From Candidatus Curtissbacteria bacterium RIFCSPHIGHO2_01_FULL_41_11 (lineage in GTDB: Bacteria > Patescibacteriota > Microgenomatia > Curtissbacterales > GWA2-41-24): DNA of 12,279 nt. Location of the stretch: the NCBI GenBank assembly GCA_001776335.1, contig MFAZ01000026.1, positions 3,554 to 15,832 of the forward strand. Direction: 5' to 3'. The translations under genes were made by a program, and so were the position numbers. Position 1 is the stretch's first letter; the number at the start of each line of letters is the position of its first letter. Below the pieces are notes generated by a model. The model had not been told where the DNA came from. It ran no database searches and saw nothing but the letters and a program-made list of their open reading frames with translations. Of this stretch, positions 1 through 5,106 are shown in pieces.

Positions 1-1
1 C

Positions 2-67
2 CAAAAAGCTGTTTTGTACAACAAAAACCTCGACTCGGCCAAAGAAGCCCTTAATAAGGTTGACTAA
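2..67 (+). CDS. 3' end of an upstream gene, product unknown
   Basis: One frame is open from the window edge to a TAA at 65-67 and encodes 21 residues ending AKEALNKVD. The charged, helix-like composition resembles a normal protein C-terminus more than the other two frames do; one of those stops inside this stretch. It could be the tail of a helical-repeat or coiled-coil protein, but too little is visible to assign a family. The call rests on composition and an open frame only. Confidence 0.4.
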   Translation, partial: QKAVLYNKNLDSAKEALNKVD

Positions 68-73
68 AGTAGA

Positions 74-114
74 TATAATGCCTTGTCGCTTAAAACACTG
101 CTTTTTTACAGTGT
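74..114 (+). other. TATAAT box followed by a small hairpin
   Basis: TATAAT lies at 74-79, just after the upstream stop codon. A 6-bp inverted repeat follows: ACACTG at 95-100 and CAGTGT at 109-114 around an 8-nt T-rich loop. The hairpin has no T-run after it, so it is a poor intrinsic terminator. It could close the upstream gene's transcript. The TATAAT could also start a short transcript through the repeat cluster toward the GIY-YIG gene. No -35 box is evident, so either role is inference. Confidence 0.3.
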
Positions 115-127
115 CCCATTTGTCTTA

Positions 128-231
128 CTTCGACTTCGCTCAGGGCCATGGCCATGAGTTTATCGAATGGCTATAGCCAAGAAGGTGAAGGTCTTGAGCG
201 ATGGTGAGTGAAATCGAACCAGAGTCGAAAG
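128..231. repeat. Cluster of TTCGAC-type palindromic repeats
   Basis: CTTCGACTTCGCTCAGGG (128-145) is followed by a central palindrome GGCCATGGCC (144-153) and an opposing arm TGAG...TCGAA (155-167). This makes an imperfect inverted repeat in which TTCGA and CTCA pair with TCGAA and TGAG. A perfect 12-bp palindrome TGGCTATAGCCA sits at 168-179. Further right-arm units follow: TTGAGCG at 194-200, TGAGTGAAATCGAA at 205-218 and GAGTCGAAAG at 222-231. The last units run to three bases before the GIY-YIG start. The same core occurs inside gltX and, in a degenerate form, inside the tRNA nucleotidyltransferase gene. Confidence 0.75.
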
Positions 232-233
232 AC

Positions 234-503
234 ATGTACTACTTCTATATTCTTCGTTGTTCTGATGGTTCCCTTTATTGTGGAATGACTACAGATTTAG
301 AAAGAAGACTAAAGGAGCACAATTCGAGCAAAGCGAGAGGAGCAAAATATTTGAGAGCTAAAAAGCCAGTTAAAGTTGTTTATTCAGAAACCTACCCAGA
401 CATCAAGACTGCAATGAATCGGGAACTACAGGTTAAAAAGTGGGCCAGAACCAAAAAAGAAGCATTAATAAAAGGAGATTTAGAGTTGCTGAAGATACTA
501 TAG
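234..503 (+). CDS. GIY-YIG nuclease-fold protein, YhbQ/UPF0213 type
   Basis: This is a single-domain protein of 89 residues, the usual size for stand-alone GIY-YIG proteins. The GIY position is the YIL of YYFYILRCSDG and the YIG position is YCG. The conserved arginine region is LERRLKEHN, and the metal-binding glutamate is in NRELQVKKW. Family members are Mg-dependent nucleases or nuclease-like proteins whose cellular role is largely undefined. An in-frame ATG at 201 would add 11 residues (MVSEIEPESKD), but that extension is repeat sequence. The family normally begins at MYYFYIL, so the ATG at 234 is preferred. There is no clear SD for either start. The gene sits directly against a repeat cluster, which raises the idea that protein and repeats are functionally linked. 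Confidence 0.85.
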   Translation: MYYFYILRCSDGSLYCGMTTDLERRLKEHNSSKARGAKYLRAKKPVKVVYSETYPDIKTAMNRELQVKKWARTKKEALIKGDLELLKIL

Positions 504-575
504 TTAGATTTGCGAAACCTTAGTTCGAAAAACGAAAGATACCTAGTCCCGCAGCTTTTTGTGGTATGCCAAACG

Positions 576-589
576 GACTATGTCGGAAC
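576..589 (-). repeat. Inverted half-copy of the 34-bp site
   Basis: GACTATGTCGGAAC (576-589) matches the reverse complement of the core of the two 34-bp direct repeats (GTTCCAACATAGTC) at 13 of 14 positions. The similarity weakens on the left but continues on the right into AT-rich TATAAT-like bases. This copy lies just ahead of the first orphan gene, while the other two copies lie after the orphan genes. The element also pairs with TAGTCC at 544-549 through GGACTA at 575-580, so the 544-580 stretch could form a loose hairpin. Confidence 0.6.
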
Positions 590-598
590 TGATATAAT
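590..598 (+). promoter_or_regulatory. Extended -10 promoter, probably leaderless
   Basis: TGATATAAT is a perfect extended -10 (TGn plus TATAAT at 593-598). The ATG at 605 follows after only 6 nt, where the transcript would be expected to begin, so the mRNA is probably leaderless. No SD is present and no convincing -35 lies 16-18 nt upstream. The box sits at the edge of the inverted half-copy of the 34-bp repeat. Confidence 0.6.
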
Positions 599-604
599 TG
601 CTTC

Positions 605-1027
605 ATGACTGAAAATGCCCCACTTGGTGACATAGTTTTACCTGATGCTTCTAATCGAGAAGATTTACTTCGACAAGCAAATATTAGGAGGCTAGGAGAA
701 CAGTTTCGTGATACTTTGGTTGCTTCTCAGAGATTCGCTTGGTTTGGGATTTTTGAGACAGAAGACGAACTAGGAAGAACACGGCGTGTTTTTATGCTTG
801 CAGAAAGAGAAGAGCCTGGTGTTAGTTCTGGACATAGATCACTAGCTGGTGATTTTGCAGAGTTTTCAGTTGCAGCAAGACCAGATGTATTTTTCGACAT
901 GTATTATCTTCACCAAAAAGACCCTGTTAGTCCAACAGATATTGCCCATCAAGCAGTTGCCGAAACCTACAGTACTGCGGAGCATCAAGCAAAGGTTGAA
1001 AAACTTTACGAAGAGCAATTAGTATAG
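605..1027 (+). CDS. Hypothetical protein, 140 aa, soluble
   Basis: I do not recognise this protein. It has no signal peptide or membrane segment and is moderately acidic. The N-terminal third looks helical (residues 18-42, rich in R, L and E). A more hydrophobic core follows at residues 43-51 (RFAWFGIFE), then a charged turn and RRVFMLAE (60-67). A second aromatic patch is DVFFDMYYLHQ (94-104). The C-terminus (118-140) is again helical and charged. This alternation suggests a compact alpha/beta fold. The start is supported by the extended -10 six bases upstream. A 34-bp repeat begins 7 nt after the stop, and a second orphan gene with the same tail repeat follows. No function is offered. Confidence 0.7.
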   Translation: MTENAPLGDIVLPDASNREDLLRQANIRRLGEQFRDTLVASQRFAWFGIFETEDELGRTRRVFMLAEREEPGVSSGHRSLAGDFAEFSVAARPDVFFDMYYLHQKDPVSPTDIAHQAVAETYSTAEHQAKVEKLYEEQLV

Positions 1028-1033
1028 ATTGGA

Positions 1034-1067
1034 ATAATAAGTTCCAACATAGTCGACCAGAGCCAGC
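1034..1067 (+). repeat. 34-bp site, copy A, after first orphan gene
   Basis: This 34-bp sequence matches copy B (1691-1724) at 31 of 34 positions. The first 21 bases and the last 9 are identical, and the differences lie only in the four bases between. The core is AGTTCCAACATAGTC and the tail is AGAGCCAGC. It starts 7 nt after the stop of the 140-aa gene. On the opposite strand the left end reads TATTAT, so it could carry a weak leftward -10, though none is proven. Confidence 0.8.
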
Positions 1068-1074
1068 TCGATTT

Positions 1075-1102
1075 TAGATTCGTTTTTGCTTTTGAAAATC
1101 TA
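1075..1102. repeat. Inverted repeat between the two orphan genes
   Basis: TAGATT (1075-1080) and AATCTA (1097-1102) form a 6-bp stem around a 16-nt T-rich loop. No T-run follows the right arm, so it is not a classical terminator. It sits between the 34-bp repeat and the promoter of the second orphan gene, and its right arm lies within that promoter's spacer. Confidence 0.35.
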
Positions 1103-1114
1103 GTTAATTATCAT
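1086..1114 (+). promoter_or_regulatory. Promoter of the 185-aa orphan gene
   Basis: TATCAT at 1109-1114 matches TATAAT at five of six positions and ends 7 nt before the ATG at 1122. A weak -35, TTGCTT at 1086-1091, lies 17 nt upstream. There is no SD. The spacing implies a leaderless transcript, as for several other genes here. Confidence 0.45.
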
Positions 1115-1121
1115 TGTATCT

Positions 1122-1679
1122 ATGAGCGATCCATTAACAGAATCTGAAGACTCACAAGGATTAGAAAGCTTACGATCACAAGAGTCTAAAATTGACAAAT
1201 TATTTTCACTCGCTACTGGTAAACTTGCTATGGCAAACAACAGTGACGAAGCAAAGCAGGCATTAAGTGAATGGGTTTTTTACTATCTTGCACAAGATCA
1301 TTTAGCCCAATTGATTGAGAAAACGGAAAAAGGATCTGTTGAAGGTGAATCTGTGGACGATACTATAGATTCTCAAGATTTATATGACCAGATCACGAAA
1401 AACGGTAGTTGGGTAAATTCCAAAAAAAGGTTTCAAGCTCAAGAAGCAGTAGTAAGAGTCGATTTTCGCAATTTAAGATTTGGTGACGCACGCCGAATGG
1501 GACTTGATCCTGAAATGAAATATAAAAAAGTACTCAACCTTTTTTCTGCTGGTCAACCGAATGATTTCCAGTCCGAAGCATGGGAAGAATTAGTTGCTGA
1601 AAAACTTGAATTGGTACCGGATAAAACAGCGCCATATATTCATCCCAATATTGATGCATTAAAAGCTAGTATCAATTAA
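1122..1679 (+). CDS. Hypothetical protein, 185 aa, acidic
   Basis: I do not recognise this protein. It is soluble-looking, with no signal peptide or membrane helix. The first ~25 residues are acidic, polar and low in complexity, probably disordered. Residues 40-67 are helical with a hydrophobic face (ALSEWVFYYLAQDHLAQLIE). A second acidic linker spans about 69-86. The C-terminal half contains AVVRVDFRNLRFGDARRMG and a short WEELVAEKLELV segment. The weak promoter and the -10 to ATG spacing support the start. It has no evident homology to the 140-aa gene, yet both are followed by the same 34-bp sequence and share orientation and spacing. Confidence 0.7.
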   Translation: MSDPLTESEDSQGLESLRSQESKIDKLFSLATGKLAMANNSDEAKQALSEWVFYYLAQDHLAQLIEKTEKGSVEGESVDDTIDSQDLYDQITKNGSWVNSKKRFQAQEAVVRVDFRNLRFGDARRMGLDPEMKYKKVLNLFSAGQPNDFQSEAWEELVAEKLELVPDKTAPYIHPNIDALKASIN

Positions 1680-1690
1680 AATAAATTTTC

Positions 1691-1724
1691 ATAATAAGTT
1701 CCAACATAGTCCAATAGAGCCAGC
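1691..1724 (+). repeat. 34-bp site, copy B, after second orphan gene
   Basis: This is the second copy of the site, in the same orientation as copy A and beginning 12 nt after the stop of the 185-aa gene. Its core AGTTCCAACATAGTC and tail AGAGCCAGC are identical to copy A. The distance from the start of A to the start of B is 657 bp, exactly one gene plus its flanks. The remaining bases to the gltX stop at 1753 show nothing else. Confidence 0.8.
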
Positions 1725-1752
1725 AAAGAGTAGAGTTGGGTGATTAGTGTAT

Positions 1753-3129
1753 TTATTTCAAAGCTGCTTCAATTCTTTTTAATGTTTCCTCTTTTGAAAG
1801 AACTGCGAGTGATTGGTAAATAGGAGGAGTGTTGTCCGCAAAGACTGAAAGTCGAAGGGTGTTTTTAAAATCCCCTGCCGAAAGATTATTTTCCTGAATC
1901 CATTTGTCGAGTGTTTGGGTAATTGCCTTTTCGTTCCAGTTGGTTATCGATTGCAGCGCTTTTTGCGCGTTTTCGACCTTTTCTTTTCCGGGTGGTTTTT
2001 CGCTCCCCTTTTCAAAAAATATCGAAGCGTATTTGTCAAAATCTGTCAGTGTTGTCATGCGGTCACGAACTAAATTTACAATTTGAGACAGTTGCCGGTC
2101 ATCTGTCCTAATCGCTCTTGATGAAAAATCTTTGATCTTTCCTATTAAATCGGGAAGAGAGAGCATTTGTAAATATTTTTTATTAAACCAGTTCAGTTTT
2201 TCGATATTAAAAACCGGACTTGTGGTATTTACCCGATCTATAGAAAATATTTTTGTAAGCTCCTCTAGCGTAAAAAGTTCTTTTTCTTTTTCACCAATGT
2301 TTCTTCTTGCAACTTCCGGCGGTGGTGACCAGCCCAAAAGAACCATAAAGTTTATGAGGGCTTGGGGAAGATATCCTTCTTCTTTATAATCCAAAATTGA
2401 TTTTGCACCATGCCGTTTGGAAAGCTTTGACTTGTCGGGTCCGACAATCACCGGCAGGTGTGCAAATTTTGGAGGTTGCCAGCCCAATGCCTCGTAGAGC
2501 ATCAGGTGTTTGGGTGTCGAGGAAATCCATTCGTCCCCGCGGAGGACATCGGTAATTTCCATCAGGTGGTCGTCTACAACTACCCCAAGATGATATGTGG
2601 GGAAACCGTCTGATTTTAAAATTACGAAATCCTCGATGACGTCGGATTTAAAAGAGATTTCCCCGTGAATTAAATCATTCCAACTCCAGGATTTTCCTTT
2701 TTCAACCTTAAGACGGATTGCTCCTTCGTCTTCATAGGCAAATCCTTTTTGAGTTAAGTCTTTGGCGTATTTTTGGTAAAGATCTTTTCTTTCCGATTGA
2801 ATATAGGGACCAAAATCACCGCCGACATTTGGGCCTTCATCCCATGAAAGACCCAAAAAATCCAAGATTTCTAAAATTTTTTCCAGGGAACCTTCTTGCA
2901 ACCTTTGGCGATCGGTGTCTTCGATTCGAACTACAAATTTCCCCTTATTTTTCCTGGCAAAAAGCCAGTTAAAAAGAACTGTCCTTGTGTTTCCAATATG
3001 GGGAACGCCTGTGGGAGAAGGTGCAATCCGGACTCTTACTTTTCGACTATGCTCAGGGTCTTCGATCCTTCGATTATGCTCACTTCGACTACGCTCAGTG
3101 TCTGCGACAGGATCTTCGACTTTCTTCAT
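1753..3129 (-). CDS. gltX: Glutamyl-tRNA synthetase with repeat-derived N-terminal insert
   Basis: This class I synthetase attaches glutamate to tRNA-Glu in the cytoplasm. The catalytic start RVRIAPSPTG (residues 32-41) is followed by HIGN (44-47), the HIGH box. RIEDTD lies at 68-73, SDGFPTYHL at 173-181, and the KMSKS-type loop KLSKRHG at 235-241. The C-terminal ~180 residues are the helical anticodon-binding region. The part after QKGFAYED (about 127-134) goes straight to AIRLKV, so the usual ~45-residue CxC-containing insertion is missing. Between MKK and KVRVRIAPSPTG there are about 26 extra residues encoded by tandem TTCGAC-type repeats. The ATG at 3129 is chosen over the in-frame ATG at 3195: a promoter (-35 TTGAGT, 17 nt, TACAAT) ends 6 nt before it, and MKK is the family's normal opening. 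The length of 458 residues is slightly below usual. Confidence 0.95.
   Translation of the reverse strand: MKKVEDPVADTERSRSEHNRRIEDPEHSRKVRVRIAPSPTGVPHIGNTRTVLFNWLFARKNKGKFVVRIEDTDRQRLQEGSLEKILEILDFLGLSWDEGPNVGGDFGPYIQSERKDLYQKYAKDLTQKGFAYEDEGAIRLKVEKGKSWSWNDLIHGEISFKSDVIEDFVILKSDGFPTYHLGVVVDDHLMEITDVLRGDEWISSTPKHLMLYEALGWQPPKFAHLPVIVGPDKSKLSKRHGAKSILDYKEEGYLPQALINFMVLLGWSPPPEVARRNIGEKEKELFTLEELTKIFSIDRVNTTSPVFNIEKLNWFNKKYLQMLSLPDLIGKIKDFSSRAIRTDDRQLSQIVNLVRDRMTTLTDFDKYASIFFEKGSEKPPGKEKVENAQKALQSITNWNEKAITQTLDKWIQENNLSAGDFKNTLRLSVFADNTPPIYQSLAVLSKEETLKRIEAALK
3042..3120. repeat. Tandem TTCGAC repeats inside gltX
   Basis: TTCGACTATGCTCAG (3042-3056), TTCGATTATGCTCAC (3069-3083) and TTCGACTACGCTCAG (3084-3098) are three copies of one 15-bp unit. 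The last two are directly adjacent. Partial units occur at 3061-3068 (TTCGATCC) and 3114-3120 (CTTCGAC). On the coding strand they translate as ERSRS, EHNRR and EHSRK. The unit length is a multiple of three, so tandem growth keeps the gltX frame. Confidence 0.85.
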
Positions 3130-3135
3130 GGTAAA

Positions 3136-3164
3136 ATTGTAACACCAGCTGATGTTATACTCAA
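3136..3164 (-). promoter_or_regulatory. gltX promoter, leaderless type
   Basis: On the minus strand, -35 TTGAGT (3164-3159), a 17-nt spacer and -10 TACAAT (3141-3136) are followed by 6 nt and the ATG at 3129. Transcription would begin at or next to the start codon. This promoter is interleaved with the plus-strand promoter of the neighbouring gene, whose -10 lies inside this spacer. Confidence 0.65.
3153..3161 (+). promoter_or_regulatory. Extended -10 for the membrane-protein gene
   Basis: TGTTATACT is an extended -10 (TGn plus TATACT at 3156-3161). It ends 9 nt before the ATG at 3171, giving a leader of only a few bases. It lies within the gltX promoter spacer on the other strand, so RNA polymerase could not easily occupy both promoters at once. 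Confidence 0.6.
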
Positions 3165-3170
3165 AATGAC

Positions 3171-4199
3171 ATGTCGACTTTGACAGAGGCTGCAATTTTT
3201 TCGAAAAAAGCTTCTATTTGGCTAGCAATAAGTGTTGTTGTTTTGATTTTTTTGATGATTTTTTTCGGAGTCGCCGGGAGTATTAAAAATGCTCTTTTTC
3301 CTGCACCTCCCCTTCCTGCTACAGTTGCTTTTGGCAAATTGCCCAGAATGGATCTTTCTGAAGGATATAAGAGTGCAAGCAGTACCACATATAGCCTTGA
3401 AACTGTAAGCGGGGATCTGCCTGTTTTGCCTGGTGGGGCAAAAGTATTTGAAATTTCCGCAAACGTGCTTTCTTTTGGCTCGATTGAGGATCTTAAGACC
3501 AAGGCTTCCCGAATCGGTTTTAGCGGCCAGAGTGAAGAAATTGCAGGAAAGGTGAAATTTACCGATCCCCAGGATTCTAACCGGGTACTTTTGATGGAAA
3601 GCGTAACGGGAAATTTTACGTTGAGGTCAAACTATGCGACAGATCAAAGTATAATTACTTCCAAGCCTCAAAGTCTTGAAGACGCAATAGAGAAAGCGAG
3701 CAGATTCTTGCTGGAGTTCGGACTTTTGGAGATTGAATTTCCGGCAGAGAAGATTAAAACCGAGTTTATTAGGATAGACGGTAATAGTCTTACCAAGGTC
3801 CAAAGTCTTTCCGCTGCTAATTTGGTTCAGGTCGATTTTTTCAGAGGCGATCTTGATAAATTAGCTGTCATCTGGCCTCGCGACACGTCTGCACTTACCA
3901 GCGTTTTGGTTTCTCAGTTAAAAGTAGTTTCGGCAGATTTAAACCTGCAACCGATTAAAAAAGACAGTTTTGCCAGTTATCCATTAAAAGGAGTATCCAA
4001 AGCCTTCGAAGATTTAAAGGCCGGAAACGCAGCTTTTGTCAGACCGATTAAAAACAGCGACATTACGATTGTTGACGTCAAGTTGGGATATGTAGAAAGT
4101 TCCAAAAACGCAGAGTATTTAGAACCAGTTTATCTGTTTTTGGGCCAGGATGATCAAATCGGTTATGTTCCTGCGGTAAGTGATTTGTGGCTTAAGTAG
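3171..4199 (+). CDS. Membrane-anchored exported protein, unknown function
   Basis: The 342-residue product has a short N-tail with lysines at 12-13 and one strong membrane helix at about 15-37 (SIWLAISVVVLIFLMIFFG). The rest is polar and presumably extracytoplasmic. A proline-rich link (44-50, PAPPLPA) follows the helix. The remainder alternates strands and helices without cysteines. The end (LGYVES...YLEPVYLFLG..IGYVPAVSDLW) vaguely recalls the C-terminal strands of YycI/YycH-like or PepSY-type exported proteins, but I would not assign a family on that. It is divergent from gltX, with interleaved promoters. Its stop overlaps the end of dacA by 8 bp, tail to tail. An envelope role is possible but inferred. 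Confidence 0.8.
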   Translation: MSTLTEAAIFSKKASIWLAISVVVLIFLMIFFGVAGSIKNALFPAPPLPATVAFGKLPRMDLSEGYKSASSTTYSLETVSGDLPVLPGGAKVFEISANVLSFGSIEDLKTKASRIGFSGQSEEIAGKVKFTDPQDSNRVLLMESVTGNFTLRSNYATDQSIITSKPQSLEDAIEKASRFLLEFGLLEIEFPAEKIKTEFIRIDGNSLTKVQSLSAANLVQVDFFRGDLDKLAVIWPRDTSALTSVLVSQLKVVSADLNLQPIKKDSFASYPLKGVSKAFEDLKAGNAAFVRPIKNSDITIVDVKLGYVESSKNAEYLEPVYLFLGQDDQIGYVPAVSDLWLK

Positions 4200-5106
4200 T
4201 TGGTGGACTTACCCAGTGATGATTGGCAAAAGTCCATTCTATTAAATCTTTTGACTCCTTAAATCTGTCCAGAGATCCCAGAATTACAATAATAACCGTA
4301 TTACCATTTCTTGTGGTTTTTGTTATTAAAATTTCCTGCGCCAGGACGGTTTGACCGGTTTTTATTCCTTCAACACCTTCTACTTCTCCCAATAGTTTGT
4401 TAATGTTTTCCAGGTAGTAGGTTTTTGTTTGAAAAACGTCTGTGACAACAGTGCTTTTTGTGGAAACAATTTTTGATATCAGAGGGTTTGCGACAGCGAC
4501 TCTTGCGAGTTTTGCCAAATCTTTGGCAGTTGAATATTGCATAGGATCATCGAAGCCTTCGGGGTTTGTGAAATGTGAATTTTTCATTTCTATTTCCTGG
4601 GCCTTTTGATTCATTTCTTCTACAAATTGTTCTGTAGTCGGAGCACAAGAATATGAAAGAACAGAAGCTGCATCGTTTCCGGAGTTTATTAATAAGCCGT
4701 AGAGAAGAGCTTTTGCGGTTACAACGTCTCCTGAAGTCAAACCCATTTGTGTCGGTTCGTGTTCGTATGCCCTAACAGTAATAGTTTGATCAGAAGTGCA
4801 TTTTTCAAGGGCAACCAGCGCAGTCATAAGTTTTGTTGTGGAAGCGGGTAGCTGGCGGGCGTTTGGGTTTCTTTCAAAAAGTGTCACGCCGGTTTTTGCA
4901 TCAAGAATTACAGCAGCTTTCGATGTTATAGGCGGAGCATCAGTGAAGTTTTCATTTTTAACAGGATAAGCATAGAGTTTTGGAATGTCTTCTTTTGGTA
5001 TATATTTTTTTATTTGACTTTGGAAATTGGAAGTTTTTGAAAAATAAATGAAGGCAGCCAAAGATAAAATAACCAAAGCTGCAACAGAGGCTCTTAGTGC
5101 TTTCAC
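4192..5106 (-). CDS. dacA: D-alanyl-D-alanine carboxypeptidase (S11 family)
   Basis: This serine peptidase trims the terminal D-alanine from peptidoglycan stem peptides outside the membrane. The N-terminus is a signal anchor (hydrophobic about 7-22, after lysine and arginine). All three catalytic motifs are visible: S89-T-T-K92 with the nucleophilic serine, S142-G-N144, and K249-T-G251. Motif flanks are typical: RQLPASTTKLMTAL, LLINSGNDAA, and FTNPEGFDDP near 179-188. After KTG the sequence reads QTVLAQE, where the family usually has a glycine-rich turn, a minor variant. At 304 residues it ends soon after the catalytic domain and lacks the PBP5 C-terminal domain and amphipathic anchor. The start is GTG at 5106, overlapping the aspS TGA as GTGA. 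With no SD, it is probably translated by coupling to aspS. Confidence 0.92.
   Translation of the reverse strand: MKALRASVAALVILSLAAFIYFSKTSNFQSQIKKYIPKEDIPKLYAYPVKNENFTDAPPITSKAAVILDAKTGVTLFERNPNARQLPASTTKLMTALVALEKCTSDQTITVRAYEHEPTQMGLTSGDVVTAKALLYGLLINSGNDAASVLSYSCAPTTEQFVEEMNQKAQEIEMKNSHFTNPEGFDDPMQYSTAKDLAKLARVAVANPLISKIVSTKSTVVTDVFQTKTYYLENINKLLGEVEGVEGIKTGQTVLAQEILITKTTRNGNTVIIVILGSLDRFKESKDLIEWTFANHHWVSPPTT

Noticed and set aside
78..176. 32-codon ORF through the repeat cluster, containing FDFAQG
   Set aside because: It is mostly repeat sequence and FDFAQG is just the repeat in one frame. No SD, and the ATG overlaps the TATAAT box.
511..604. tRNA or other structural RNA between the GIY-YIG gene and the 605 gene
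   Set aside because: No cloverleaf or T-arm signature. Only weak short inverted repeats are present.
1034..1724. True integron attC cassette array
   Set aside because: The sites are short, lack visible paired core motifs with long imperfect stems, and no integrase is in the window. Only a cassette-like layout is claimed.
3042..3098. CRISPR-like array from the 15-bp repeats in gltX
   Set aside because: Units are too short, two are directly adjacent with no spacer, and no cas genes are present.
3130..3195. 22-residue upstream extension of gltX from the ATG at 3195
   Set aside because: It overlaps both promoters and the divergent gene, and the extra residues look non-coding. The 3129 ATG has a well-spaced promoter and the family-like MKK start.
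3161..3502. 113-residue minus-strand ORF opposite the membrane-protein gene
   Set aside because: It is an antisense shadow of a well-supported gene, with no promoter or motif of its own.
5103..5106. Recoding of TGA as glycine (as in some CPR lineages)
   Set aside because: aspS ends at TGA at its expected C-terminus, and no recognised gene needs an internal TGA.
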